Assembly (NCBI RefSeq): GCF_002105155.1
Contig: NW_019029014.1
Span: forward strand, 248,001 to 312,000
From: Lobosporangium transversale
Taxonomy: Eukaryota; Mortierellomycota; Mortierellomycetes; Mortierellales; Mortierellaceae
Length of the DNA stretch: 64,000 nucleotides
Direction of reading: 5' to 3'
Part shown: positions 1 to 10,776 of the stretch, one piece after another
Position numbering within the stretch: position 1 is the stretch's first letter
Layout of the letters: each line of letters begins with the position of its first letter
The notes under the pieces: generated by a model
The model's database searches: none
Seen by the model: the letters and a program-made list of their open reading frames with translations, nothing else
What the model was told of the DNA's origin: nothing
Position numbers and translations under genes: made by a program

Positions 1-59
1 TGGTATTTCCGACACCATCACTACTTTGTGCTTTATTGCTTAAATTTGTATCCGAGGAT

Positions 60-105
60 ATATATATATATGTATATATAAAAAAAAAAAAGAAAAAAAA
101 AAATT
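60..105. repeat. TA microsatellite plus A-rich tract
   Basis: An alternating TA stretch runs straight into an A-rich tract just downstream of the recombinase stop codon. Nothing coding is visible in the first 117 bases. It is probably the 3' flank of the Crypton-like gene. Confidence 0.8.
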
Positions 106-117
106 ACCCTTACTCAT

Positions 118-2523
118 CTACTCGTCCGCATCTTGGTGGCAGCCTTCGTCATTCCCGGTGTCTTTCAGAAGCTCTAGTCGAATGGAATTGATTGTCCGAC
201 CCTTGTACTGAGCTGTCAGTGCGTCTACTACCTCTTCGAAGTCTCGCTTCTGTTTTTCGGCAATATTCTTTATCAGATCGAAAATTTGACGCCTGCGCCT
301 GAATGCCTTGTGACGCGCCTCTGTGAATGGCCATTTGTGATTTTCCTGCTTTGCCTGAGCAACGGGCCCACGGAATTCATCCCATGCTTCCCTGACCGTC
401 AATTGCTTGCCATCGCCTTTCATGAGGTAGCCTTTATACCTTTCATCTTCCGGCAATCGTTGTGTCTGCTCTGAGGTCATTGGAGCCTGCACATGGCTAT
501 GTTGATATGGCTGTTGCTGAGGACATGGTGGCAATTGGTTGGAAAATAATGGCTGCTGTTGCGGTGGAGCGGCCTGGCGAGCTTGATATAGACCCTGCGT
601 AGTAGGAGCCTGAGGAACCGAAGGAAAAGAAGCTAGGCGGCTCTGTGCTGGCGCCAATGGAGAAGGATTAAACACAAAGGGCGGGCAAGACTGCACATGA
701 TATGGAAAAGGCTGCCGCACATTTGCGCTTTGTTGCTGCTGCAGCGATTGGAGAAGTAAGTGGATTTGCTCCTGTTGCTGCCTCTGTTGCTCCTGTTGCT
801 CTGTCACAAGGGTGGATAGGGCCTCGAGCTTCTGGACCGTCTCATGCTGGAGTTGATGAAAGACCCGCGCCTCTACCGACAACGTGTTAATGGCGCTTAC
901 CATAGTTTGCGCATTAACTGGCACATCCGCTTGGATGATGCCTGCTTGTCGGCGATGTACGTCGATGGCCCGAAGCAATTGATGTTGGAAATCCAGAAAG
1001 AGCTGGCAACCAAAGATTTCTGGTAACGACTCGAGGAGTTTGTTCTCCAACATTTTCCCCTTGTCATTCGGCTTCAAAAAGAGCACTGCATCCTGAAGGA
1101 TTACTCGCCTCATACGCACAAGAAGTTTGAGGAACCCAATGCGTGTAACAAGGGAGTCAGTGCTGAAGGCACGGGTCAATCGTTTCGAGCTCGTCTTCTT
1201 CTCGATTGGCGTCCAAAAAATGTCTTCGTCTGTCGGGACATTTGGATCGACCCCCAGCATTTCTTTGGCGCACTCCTCTCTCCAGGAGTCAGCTCTCTCC
1301 GGCATATCTTTATCAAAATTTTCCTCAATCCAAGGAAAGACCAGACGCTGGAGCTCTAAGGGCGGGGTGACCAAATCACGCTCGATAAAGTAAGGCTCAT
1401 TCGGTCCAAACTGAGCCATACAAAAAGCGCCCCTGGTTGGGTTTTTTGGAGCATAGAAGTTCTCCATTTGCCCCATGACCCACCTTCCCAAGTGGCGAAT
1501 ATCGTCCAGGCTTAAGCCCCTTTCGTAGGCTTCCGAGACCCCTGCATGTCGGCCAGAGTGCGTAATTTTGGCCGAATGCACGTCGCAGGCACGCATTACA
1601 GCCGCCGTAGTGCTCATTTGGGTTCGGCCAACAAGCGCTTCCTTTCGGTTCTCTAACCGTTCTTGGCTTGTGCCACCCCCTGTTAGCACCTTGATGCTGT
1701 ACCACTCGTCAGGGTCCGCAAAATTGGGAAGAGGCTCCTTGAACACCTACAATAGGGAAAAAAAAAAAATAAAAAAAAAAATAAGGATATATGTCACTTC
1801 GTGTAATTGAATGAGAAAAAATCATACGCTCGCGTCAAGACTGACGGCATCATTTACCTGGAACCGTTCTAGCATATAAAATGCAAACCCGCCCACGGTG
1901 CACCTTAAGAACAGCTTATGTCGATAAGCTGTCGCATAGAGTTCGACACCTTTATGGTTTGTCTTTCCACGTGTGATGCAGAAGACAAGCCCCGACGCCA
2001 GCTTTGACCCTGGCGCGGGGTGACGGGTCTGAATATTGAATGTGTTAGCCAGGTTCAAGTTTCGGATGTCCTCATCCCGCAGCAACATATGATGGCGTGC
2101 AAGGAGGCATAGCCTCTCCCTCATATACTGAAATCTTGTAACACTGTCGTAAGGTCGCCTGCCGCTTACTCCAACCGTCGGAAGCATGCGCCATGTAAAG
2201 GCCAACATACGCAGGTACATTTTAGTGTTGTACGGTTCTCGTACGGCACAGGTGGCAGTGCGGGATAAGGTGCCTGTCGTTACTTTGTGATGGACAAGTT
2301 TCTCTCCATAATTTTTGATCGCCTCCGCTAGTGGTACATCCGTTCTTGGGTTTGGGGCGGGATTGGGATACGGAGCTGTCGAAGAAGACTGTTGCCTCCA
2401 TAAGTATTGCAAAGCCTTCTTAACATTTGCGACTGTCCCCAGCGTGAGAGGAACAAAGACAATTTTGCTGCCATGTTTGTCCTCTGGTGCTTGCAGGATA
2501 ACTACAAACGCAAAAGTATATCC

Positions 2524-2556
<33 letters not shown>

Positions 2557-3966
2557 TTGTATAATAAAAAGTATCAACCATTAGTGTAAATTGTAACAAT
2601 CAAAGATACATTAAGGTGGATGCAGGATTAAGGAATGGTTTATTAAGTCATAATTTAGTAGGCTATTTATATTGATAATTAACACTGAGTTGCGGCCATG
2701 GTGTCTTGTCACCTGGGGTACGCGTGATGGCGGAGCCTTCCCAAAGGTTTGGATCCCAGTACTGTATAACAATTTATATATTAATACATGGTTATCTTTA
2801 CATACCTTGTTCTCTTTCATTTTCAGTCCTGATAACGGCTGCAGTCTTCCGCTTCGGCGTGATGTTCTTGCTTGAACCCCCAACAGTTACAGCTTCATGT
2901 GATGCTCGCTCCTCATCATTCAATGCTATATCAATCTGCCATTGATGTGGGTCGACTCCTTCAGGTGGCTCCATATTATCCCAGGAGGGAGGAGCCTTCT
3001 TACCTCTCTGTGCCAATGACCTCAGCTGAAGCTCCAGATCTTCATCCTGTTCCTGTTCCTGTCCTTGTTCCTGTCCCTGCCCCTGACCCTGTCTCCGTTC
3101 CTGATCCTGTTCCTGACCCTGTCCCTGACCCTGTCCCTGTTGTTGACCTTGGTCTATGCTTTGGCCGTCGTCGTCATCAACTTGCTCGCTGTTATCTAAT
3201 GTCTCCAGTCTCTGCTCCATGTCGCTTAGTTCATGTTCGTCGATATCTGCCTCGACTAATTCGTCGATCTCTTCTCCCTCATAGACTGCGTCTTCCCCAG
3301 CCTGAGAATTCGAAGAATCTCCTACACCCTGCTGGGCATACCCAATAGCGCCACGGTAGCAACGATCTGTGCCGATCAATCGCTTTACTGTTCGCTTGAA
3401 GACAACCGTTGTGAAGTATTCAAGCATGCGTTTCGCATCGACGCTACAGTCACCTTGATAATTTTCATTGCAGTATTGCTAAAAACAAAAAAGAGAATTA
3501 GCCAAGTCGTCTAGTTTGATAGCCTGTCTGAGATAGCTCATAGCGACATTTTGATGATCCAACATACCTCCCACAGCCGGAGCTGTGTCTTATATTGATT
3601 CACTGTCGTCGATGAATCTGGATCATCTAAAATCATCTGCAGCACACTTCTCGCCGACTCCTTCCGTGCGTTCGCCAGGGCCAGCTCTTCTTCTGTCAAT
3701 GGACCGGAGTGAAGGACATTTGAGGATAAAGAATCAGCCTCACAACGCCTAGGGCGCTTAAAAGACTTTGCACTAACTCTAGCAGTCTGTGCCACTGGTG
3801 AAGGCTCTGGAGTCGTTTCGTCAGTCAGAATAACTCTTTTTCTCCTCGGTGCTGCACGAGTGGATCCAGTGCGAGTACTTGACTTGGTTGGCTTCGTCTG
3901 ACTGGTGCTTTGTTCCAAATCCATGCAGGTGAAATTGGATAAAATCTTTTCGTTGTTGTTTGTCAT
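118..3966 (-). CDS. Crypton-type tyrosine recombinase with C-terminal GCR1_C-like domain
   Basis: A DNA strand-exchange enzyme of the Crypton class, or a host gene derived from one. Four exons: 3966-3568, 3478-2806, 2501-1858 (or 2501-1828) and 1746-118; phases match at every junction, giving about 1114-1124 residues. Exon 1 is a basic Ser/Thr-rich N-terminus. Exon 2 starts in the core-binding region (a W followed by QYC across the junction) and ends in an acidic GQGQEQ-rich linker. Exons 3 and 4 carry the catalytic fold: an Arg in LLRDEDIR, a Lys in RGKTNHKG, HSGR, HLGRW, and the nucleophile Tyr in MENFYAP. A Gln-rich coil follows, then a C-terminal domain (YKGYLMKGDGKQLTVREAWDE onward) resembling GCR1_C, which fungal Cryptons are known to carry. 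The start is the first ATG leading into exon 1 without low complexity; an in-frame ATG lies at 4164. No frameshift is seen. The exon 3 donor is ambiguous (CAG|GTAAAT or AGC|GTATGA). Confidence 0.8.
118..3966 (-). mobile_element. Candidate Crypton DNA transposon (termini not resolved)
   Basis: Cryptons are DNA transposons that use a tyrosine recombinase and have no terminal inverted repeats, so the ends cannot be read from one copy. The span given is only the coding part. The intact catalytic set suggests recent activity or domestication. Alternative: a single-copy host regulator related to Ndc10 or Gcr1 proteins. Confidence 0.5.
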
Positions 3967-4674
3967 TTTGAAAGTGAGCAAGCAGGAATGAACCTTTGAA
4001 AATGCGAATGTGCCGTTATTTTTCTCAGTTTTAGTCAGGGGAGAGGGTAGGTCTACTCTGTGTATTGTAGGTTTTATTGTTTTATTGTGTAAATGAATGT
4101 ATGGAGGAATGAAGGCGTGAAATAAAGAAGAAAGAAAGAGATCTTTAGCATGCCATGATGACATTGTTAAAATTTCGATGGATTTGATGTCAATTCAAAT
4201 TTCAGGACAAGTGTCGGAGTAAAAGCCACAAAACGGACACATGTCTTGTACGTACAGACATGAAACATAATACCCTTAAATGGAAAAAGGACTGGATTTG
4301 GCATCATAATCCATTATAGATTAATTCATAGTTTTTTGCCACCAATTAGTGTCCTTCTGTCACGTGGCATTTTTTTTCTTTTTTTTCACTTTTGGCGTTG
4401 CGTTTTAAAGAGAGACAGACAGAGGCTGTGTGGAGGAGACGAGAATGTGATTCATCTTCATCACTTCCTTTGGCTCTCATCCTTCCTTCCTTTCTTTCTT
4501 TTCCTCTTTCCCTCCTTCTTTCTTTCTTTATTTCTTTCTTTTCTTTCTTTTCTTCTTTCCTTCTTTGCTTTGCATCTGTCTTTTGCCCCTTCCTCCTCCT
4601 CTTCTTCCTCTTCCTCCTCCTCTTCTTCCTCCTCTTTTTCCCTTTACGTTTACACATATTACAATCTAATAATC
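3967..4674. other. Divergent intergenic region with long pyrimidine tracts
   Basis: Lies between the recombinase (minus) and the Sec2-like gene (plus). From about 4460 to 4640 the plus strand is almost pure C/T (TTCC/TTCT and TCC repeats), ending about 35 bases before the Sec2 ATG. Pyrimidine-rich leaders are common before fungal start codons. The long open frame across it is low complexity and is not counted as coding. Confidence 0.6.
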
Positions 4675-4874
4675 ATGACTGAGGCCCCTCCTATGCATCC
4701 GGCTGAGCCTGTCAGCAAGGACGTCACTGCAAAGGACATTGCTAACCTCTACTCCCGTATTCACAATCTCATCGAGACCGTCAAGGAACCTCAGCAGAGG
4801 GCCTCTGCTGCCCTCAAGGAACCTACGCCCGTAGACCCCACCGCTGCCCCTGCAGCCAATGGTTCAGGTACAAC

Positions 4875-4914
<40 letters not shown>

Positions 4915-7166
4915 CAAATTTATTTATTTATTTATTGGGTTCCATGTGTACCACAAAATGAACATCAAGCATGAATATGAATATGGATAAAAAACAAAAA
5001 AAAGGTTATCCAACGCGCCTAAAATTGAGTAGAAAAAAAAAAAAAAAAAAAAAAGTTGATGGTTTTTTACATGGGAAAAAGGAACAAGGAGCATGAACAT
5101 GAACATGACCATGACCATGACCATGACCATGAGGGACAGCCAATTACAGTCTGTAATAGAGTTTTCTACTCGGTGCCTGATTTGCTTGGCTTGTGACAAT
5201 TCATCCATTCTTGATCACAAAGAATCCCAAAGCCTACACCCAAACACCCGAGAGCACAAAGTAAAAAAGAAGATAGAGTCAACCTACACTTTGTGGACAC
5301 TTTTCCATTTTTTTTGCTGACTGTGCAAGAAAAAAAAAAAAAAAGAAAAGAAAAAGAAAAAAAGTTCATTCTGATGGCAATAAAGACCTTTTTTCATATA
5401 CCAATCCTCTAAAAGTCCCCATCTTTTGTGCCCATTGTGGATGATCAATGAATTAACATCTTGTCTTCCATCTCTCTATTGATTTCTCAACAGTAAAGGA
5501 TGATGCACCAGCTACTACAACTGCTACTGCTGCTGCTACTACGACTCCTACCACCGTTACTACTACAACAACAAAGGACCTGGATGAGACCATTTTAATC
5601 GATGGAGAGTGTCCCTGTCACAGAGTTTGCTCCAACCTCGCTTCACGTGCATGTGGTCTCTGTGAACGCATCATCCCTGCTGTTGCTGAAGCACATAACG
5701 AACGCACCCTTCTCCTGGAAGAACTGGAGCAAACAAACGCTCGTCTGGCAGAGGAACAGAAGCGCGCCTCCGCCGAATCAATCGAGGCAGAGGTTTTGCG
5801 TAAAAAAGTCGAGGATCTCGAAGATGCGCTGGACGCAAAAACGGATGACTACCTCAGCGCTCAACGTGATCTGGCCATCCTGAACGACAAGTATGTGGAC
5901 GAGATCGAAAAGGTTGCAGAGCTGCAACATGCCAAGGAAATGGTCGAGGGAGAGCTCGAGGAACTGAGTCGTACCCTGTTCGAAGAAGCAAACGGCATGG
6001 TCGCTTCAGAGGCCAGGGCCAGACATCAACTCGAATTGACCCGCAAGCATCTCGAGCTGGAGCTCAAGGACGCTCAGGAGCGCCTCGCTGCAGAGACATC
6101 CCAGCTCAAGGAACTCAAGACAAAGATGGAGCAAATGATCGATACTCAACCCCAAAGCAAACGGTCCTCCACCGACCCTGCTCACCAGAGCAATGTCGAT
6201 CTTGGCCAACTCTTCGGACTCAACAAAATCTCTGTGCCCGAAGCCGAAGCAGAGGAGCCCGCCACAACAATCGCCATCGACGGACATTTGATGCACGAGT
6301 TCAAAGAGTTTGTGGCCCAGAGCTCGACTGTCCGTCTCGCAAAGATCCACAGCCTGCCCTTCATGCGCCATTGCCAGGACGAAGATGTGGAACCCTGTTT
6401 GCGCTTTGGTTCCAACCCTAGAATCTCGGCCAGGAAACTCACAGAGGGTATCTGCTCCAATACCTGTTACATCGAAGAGGCTACTCCAGAGCAGGTCAGG
6501 GAGTATGAACGCATGGTCCTTGCTGCCCAGCAGCCTCCCTCGCCCGCCCGTGGCCCCGCCACCAACAAGAACATGCTCTGGGAGAGACTCCAGACCCAGT
6601 ATGCACTGTACCAGGCACCAAAAGGTGGCTGCCAGACCTGCGGTCGATCCGGTCCACTAACACATCGCTACCGTCTCGCCACATCGGACGAATGGAACTT
6701 CATTGATCGTTTCTGCCGTGATCGCATCGTCGCTGCCTGTGAATTCTACATCTTTATCCGTAATATCCGCGCTGGTCTGTACTCCACACGCACAATCGAG
6801 GATCTCTATTCAGAGAGTCTGCGTCTCCGTCTTCAAATGTTCTATGCACGTGCCGGAGTCTTGCCAATCATGCTCTCAGAGCTCGGGGTATCCTCGCAGT
6901 CAATCGGCAATATGGGACCCTCGGGTGAGTGGCCTGCGGAGGAGGACGTACATGGTGCGAACGATACACATGATCCGAATGATGTACCATCATCCAAAAC
7001 CTCGCTGGAAAAAAGAGAAATCACTGCAGTAGAGACTGAAGAATCAAAGATGACTGTCGAGACTGCAATTGCTGCTGTAAGCGTCACCGCGACCACAACC
7101 TTGGCATCGGCTGGACCCGAGTCAACTAATCCATGGACCTCAGACGACAAGACAGCTACGGCCTAA
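4675..7166 (+). CDS. SEC2: Sec2/Rabin8-type Rab guanine nucleotide exchange factor
   Basis: Predicted exchange factor for a Sec4/Rab8-class GTPase in late secretion and polarised growth. Two exons, 4675-4867 and 5494-7166, join in phase (G|TA gives Val) to give 621 residues. A short N-terminus and Thr/Ala-rich linker lead to a Cys-rich segment (GECPCHRVCSNLASRACGLC) and a long coiled coil. The coil contains RTLFEEANGMVA, the signature of the Sec2 exchange domain, at about residue 220. The C-terminal half (SLPFMRHCQDEDVEPCLRF onward, with CQTCGR and FCRDRIVAACEFYIF) matches the region conserved in fungal and Rabin8/GRAB members. The tail is acidic and Thr-rich. The ATG at 4675 follows the pyrimidine tract and is the first Met outside low-complexity sequence. 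Family assignment is strong; the Rab partner is inferred. Confidence 0.88.
4868..5493 (+). repeat. Long first intron of the Sec2-like gene with homopolymers and a CATGAC tandem repeat
   Basis: This 626-bp intron is several times longer than most introns here. It holds a T tract at about 4879-4907, an ATTT microsatellite, an A tract at about 5033-5054, ATGAAC/CATGAC tandem units at about 5088-5131 and A-rich sequence at 5330-5362. The splice ends are G|GTACAA and CAACAG|TA. Confidence 0.75.
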
Positions 7167-7383
7167 CTTGTGTTTTTTTATGGAGACATCTCAAAATGAT
7201 ATTCCATTAAATCAATAAAATTATATACACACACACCCAACCCCCTTGTTGCCCAATCATTTTTATGAAGTCCATCCTCCCCTTCGTTCCACATGTCATC
7301 ATCCCATTCATTATAAACAAAAAAAAAAAAAAGAAAAACCTTTACTCATCTTTATTCCACTGCCTCTCTGTCCAATTATAAAG

Positions 7384-8673
7384 ATGAATCGGAAAGAACA
7401 CATTGACGTGGTACTCCCTATCACTTGCAACAACAACCACTTGCTCACAACATTTTATTTCTCTAGCAATCTTGATGCCATCAAAAGTTGGACGGTGACG
7501 TTGTATGGGGATGACAATTCAATTGACATCAAAGTTTACTTTGTAGCAAGAGAGAACTGTGGATGTGCCATAAGGAACAGCAACTTGTTTATCGAGTTTA
7601 GAAATACAACCAACATATACATTGCTCCACACCAGGGAAAAAAGCCTATATTTTTCAAGGATACTGAGAAACAACTGTGGGAGTGGTATTTCTTAAAAGG
7701 TAAGCGCATGGAATGCAAAAACCAAATAATAAAGATGTCGATATTTCCTATATTCACTCTTTATCTCTTTATCTCTTTTTGGACTACAGCTAAAATCTCC
7801 AGAAAGGATGTCCTAATGGATGGTCAACTCTGCTTTGATATTGTGATTACAACGCGTCCTGAGACGGAGGTGGTAGACCAGCCCTCGTCAACCTCGTCAA
7901 CCTTGTCGATATCAAAATACCAAAAGATCATGCTGACTCTGCTCAAAGATGTAAATTCAGTTGATCTTTGCTTCGTCTTCAAGACTGACAAAACTTGCTC
8001 CAATGTAGCGCTTTGGGCCCACAGCTCTATCCTATCCAGATACCCGACATTTGACAGCATCATTCAAGAGGCCATAGGTTTAAACAGTTTATTCTTACAC
8101 TCCGATGACGAAAAAGGCAATGACACCAGTCCTAATTCGCATCTGACTGCTCGAGAGTATGGTGATGTCCTAGTTCAGCCTGTGTCCGAGACATCAATGG
8201 CTACAATGTGTTCTTTGCTCCTGTACATATACACGGATGAAATAAACCTCTCTATTGATACCAAGAGACATGCCATCAGCAGAACAGAGAGCACGCTGAC
8301 CGTGGTGGATATGATGGGCCAGGGCAAGCGATCAATGGCATGGCATCCTTTGGACTCGGATTCACAATACAAGTTCAAGGATGTCACTTGGGCAGAACTT
8401 CTTATAGCAGCAGAGAAGTATGGAGTCACTGATCTGCAGTCCCATTGTGAGAAAAAAGTGATTGCAACTATCAAGAATTCCAATGCAATCGAGGTCCTGT
8501 TCAATCTCGGGACGCGTTTCAAAACGATCAAAACAGCAGCACTTGGCCATATTGTGGGCAACATGACGGTCCTGTTCTCCGAAGGTCGTGATCCCTTTGC
8601 ACCATATGTTCACCATCCAGATTGTCATACGCTATTGATCGAGGTGCTGCAAAACAAGGCAAAAAAAGGATAG
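7384..8673 (+). CDS. BTB/POZ domain protein with MATH-like N-terminus (paralogue A)
   Basis: Probable substrate adaptor for a Cullin-3 ubiquitin ligase, judging from the SPOP-like layout; the partner is inferred. A beta-rich N-terminal region of about 130 residues is followed by a BTB fold beginning near LLKDVNSVDLCFVFKTDK. It has the expected 'AHSSILSRYPTF' and 'LLLYIYTDEINL' segments and a C-terminal helical part (LLIAAEKYGVTDLQ). An intron at 7700-7789 (GTAAGC...CTACAG) is a multiple of three and stop-free, so unspliced RNA would also be open (429 against 399 residues). The paralogue 290 bp downstream has an intron at the same place, which supports splicing. The ATG at 7384 is preferred over the upstream in-frame ATG at 7246, whose extension is Lys-rich low complexity. 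Confidence 0.82.
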   Translation: MNRKEHIDVVLPITCNNNHLLTTFYFSSNLDAIKSWTVTLYGDDNSIDIKVYFVARENCGCAIRNSNLFIEFRNTTNIYIAPHQGKKPIFFKDTEKQLWEWYFLKGKRMECKNQIIKMSIFPIFTLYLFISFWTTAKISRKDVLMDGQLCFDIVITTRPETEVVDQPSSTSSTLSISKYQKIMLTLLKDVNSVDLCFVFKTDKTCSNVALWAHSSILSRYPTFDSIIQEAIGLNSLFLHSDDEKGNDTSPNSHLTAREYGDVLVQPVSETSMATMCSLLLYIYTDEINLSIDTKRHAISRTESTLTVVDMMGQGKRSMAWHPLDSDSQYKFKDVTWAELLIAAEKYGVTDLQSHCEKKVIATIKNSNAIEVLFNLGTRFKTIKTAALGHIVGNMTVLFSEGRDPFAPYVHHPDCHTLLIEVLQNKAKKG

Positions 8674-8959
8674 CGTCCCCGTGCGTTGAATGAAACAATT
8701 GTGGAAATCATGCATCCCGTGTGTTGGAATATAAAAAATAAAAAATAAAAATTACACAGTTTATCCTGACCTTCGTTGAACGGAGTATTTAACCCATCAT
8801 CTTTTTTGTTCTCACAGCTCTTTACATCTTTTAGTTTGTTCAACTGCTCAATACAAAGAACACTCCATCATCCTTGCTTTTCTTTTTTAAAAGCTTTTTT
8901 CCTTGCCTTACCGGCTATCTCTCTTCTGTAGCCTTTAACATCAAAAGGGCATTATTGAA

Positions 8960-10231
8960 ATGAACACCGGCACTGCTACCGGTAGTAATGAAGTAAGAGT
9001 CAACATTAAGGCTCCCCCTCTTGCTGATCCGCCCGACAATGTCTCCACAGTTTACGATGCTTCGAGATTTACTGTGACCCTGAGACGACAAGGCGGTACC
9101 CTCGCTGTTAGTATTATCTCCAACTCCAACGAATGGGATGGTAATACAACTTATGTGCACAAGTATATGCATCTGGTGCCATTCGCAAACCCATGTGGGT
9201 ACACGACTATTGCTTCTAAAACTGAGCTTATAAATTCAGCAGAGTCTGCGACAGGTAACACAGTAAAAGGAGAAAAAAAATATCTATATATTTCTGGGGA
9301 TTAAAAAAAAAAAGGGACGTATAGTAAATGTTAGAAATGCTGCTTTGGAATATCCATAGGCACGATTGATATCACCAAGGTACTGCACGACGGCATGTAT
9401 CGCTTTGACATCGTCTTTTCTACCGACCCAAAGCCGCTTATGCCGTTGAAAATTAGGTGCAAGGCTCATGACATGATGCTCACCTTCATGAAGGATAATG
9501 AGTCCGCTAATGTCTGCTTCGTCTTTGAAACAGACAAGAATTTCACTAAAGTTGGTCTGATGGCTCATCGTGCAGTCCTTATCAAGTACAGCAAGTTTGC
9601 TGAGCTCCTCCAATCTGTTGCTGCCAAGGATACAGCTCCCCCAAATGTTGTTCCTCCTGCTTCTGCTCCTTCTGCTCCTGGGGCCGCTATCAGCGTTATT
9701 CGCGAAGATGGCGGTTACAGAGCGTTGATGACAATCTCAATGACTGAATGCTCGTTGGCCGCATTTTCAGCCATAGTGCGGTATATCTATACAGGCGACG
9801 TCCAGCTTTCGGTCGATTTGAGCAGTCATGCTATGTGCATAAGCAAGGTAGTGGAGGGTCAGCATGGTCTCAAGTCCCTACCCCCTGGATCCCTTTGCTG
9901 GAGCCCTTTGGATACAGGCTCGCCTTGGAAGCTGAAAGATGTGACGTGGGAGGAGCTGATGCTGGCGGCCAATCTTTACGGTATCACTGACCTTCAAGCG
10001 CAGTGTGAACAGGCCGTTATTAAGCGTACCAAAGCGTCCGATGCTGTTAAAACCTTGTTTGAATTTGGTTCCTCCTCTGATGGGGTGAGGGAAGCAATGT
10101 TGACGATGATTGCGGATAATATGGATACACTCATCAAGGATAAGAAAGACCCTTTTGAACTCTTCAAGACCCATCCAAGCTGTCATGATTTCATCATGGA
10201 AGTCATGCGTCGCAGAGTCGCGAGAGCATAA
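8960..10231 (+). CDS. BTB/POZ domain protein with MATH-like N-terminus (paralogue B)
   Basis: Tandem paralogue of the preceding gene and probably also a Cullin-3 adaptor. Exons 8960-9254 and 9360-10231 join G|GC in phase to give 388 residues. After a beta-rich N-terminal domain, the BTB region (MLTFMKDNESANVCFVFETDK, AHRAVLIKYSKFAELL, IVRYIYTGDVQLSVD) aligns closely with paralogue A. So do the helical segment (ELMLAANLYGITDLQAQCE) and the terminal HPSCHDFIMEV motif. The 105-bp intron contains a stop, unlike the matching intron in paralogue A. The pair looks like a local duplication whose N-terminal domains have diverged more than the BTB parts. Substrates are unknown. Confidence 0.85.
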
Positions 10232-10776
10232 GTTTGCTCTCTTTATATTATACACCTTCAGACGACTGACTGGATTTTAATAACGTGAAAATTAAAGTTA
10301 AAACCAATCAAAAATTAATATTTTCGATGAACGTCCAGAAAAAACTCTTAACGTCCACAAGAACATGCACACGCTTGTGATTTTTTTTTTTTTTTTTTTT
10401 TTTTTATTTTATTTTATTTTTTTTTTTGTACTTTTCTGGTTTGATAGCTTTCTAGGTTTTGTGGGTTTTTGAGAGAGGGCTTTTTTTTTTTTGGTATTTA
10501 ATAATGGTCATTCACTTGACAACACATACTGGATCTGATCCAGAATGCTCAAACAACTCATCACTACCGCTTCCGCCTTTTGAACAGTATACAGCACATA
10601 CTAAAAATGAATGATTGAGCAAACTACAGAGGTGCCCATTGAGAGGAAAAAAAAATAAAGTAAAATAAAAAAGATAAGGGTTTATTGGTGTATCAGCTAT
10701 AAAGCTATTAGTGAGTAAGTTTTAAGCGATCTTTTTTTTTTTTTTTGTTTGTTTGTTTGTTTGTTTGTTTTGGCTG
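10232..10776. other. Convergent intergenic region with T tracts and a TTTG repeat
   Basis: Separates the 3' ends of the BTB pair and the ATPase. It contains T/A-rich tracts at about 10381-10428 and a (TTTG)n microsatellite at about 10745-10771, immediately after the ATPase stop codon. No coding sequence or RNA gene is seen. Confidence 0.7.

Noticed and set aside
4336-4674. Long in-frame extension upstream of the Sec2 ATG
   Set aside because: Encodes only Phe/Ser/Leu low complexity from a pyrimidine tract; treated as leader sequence.
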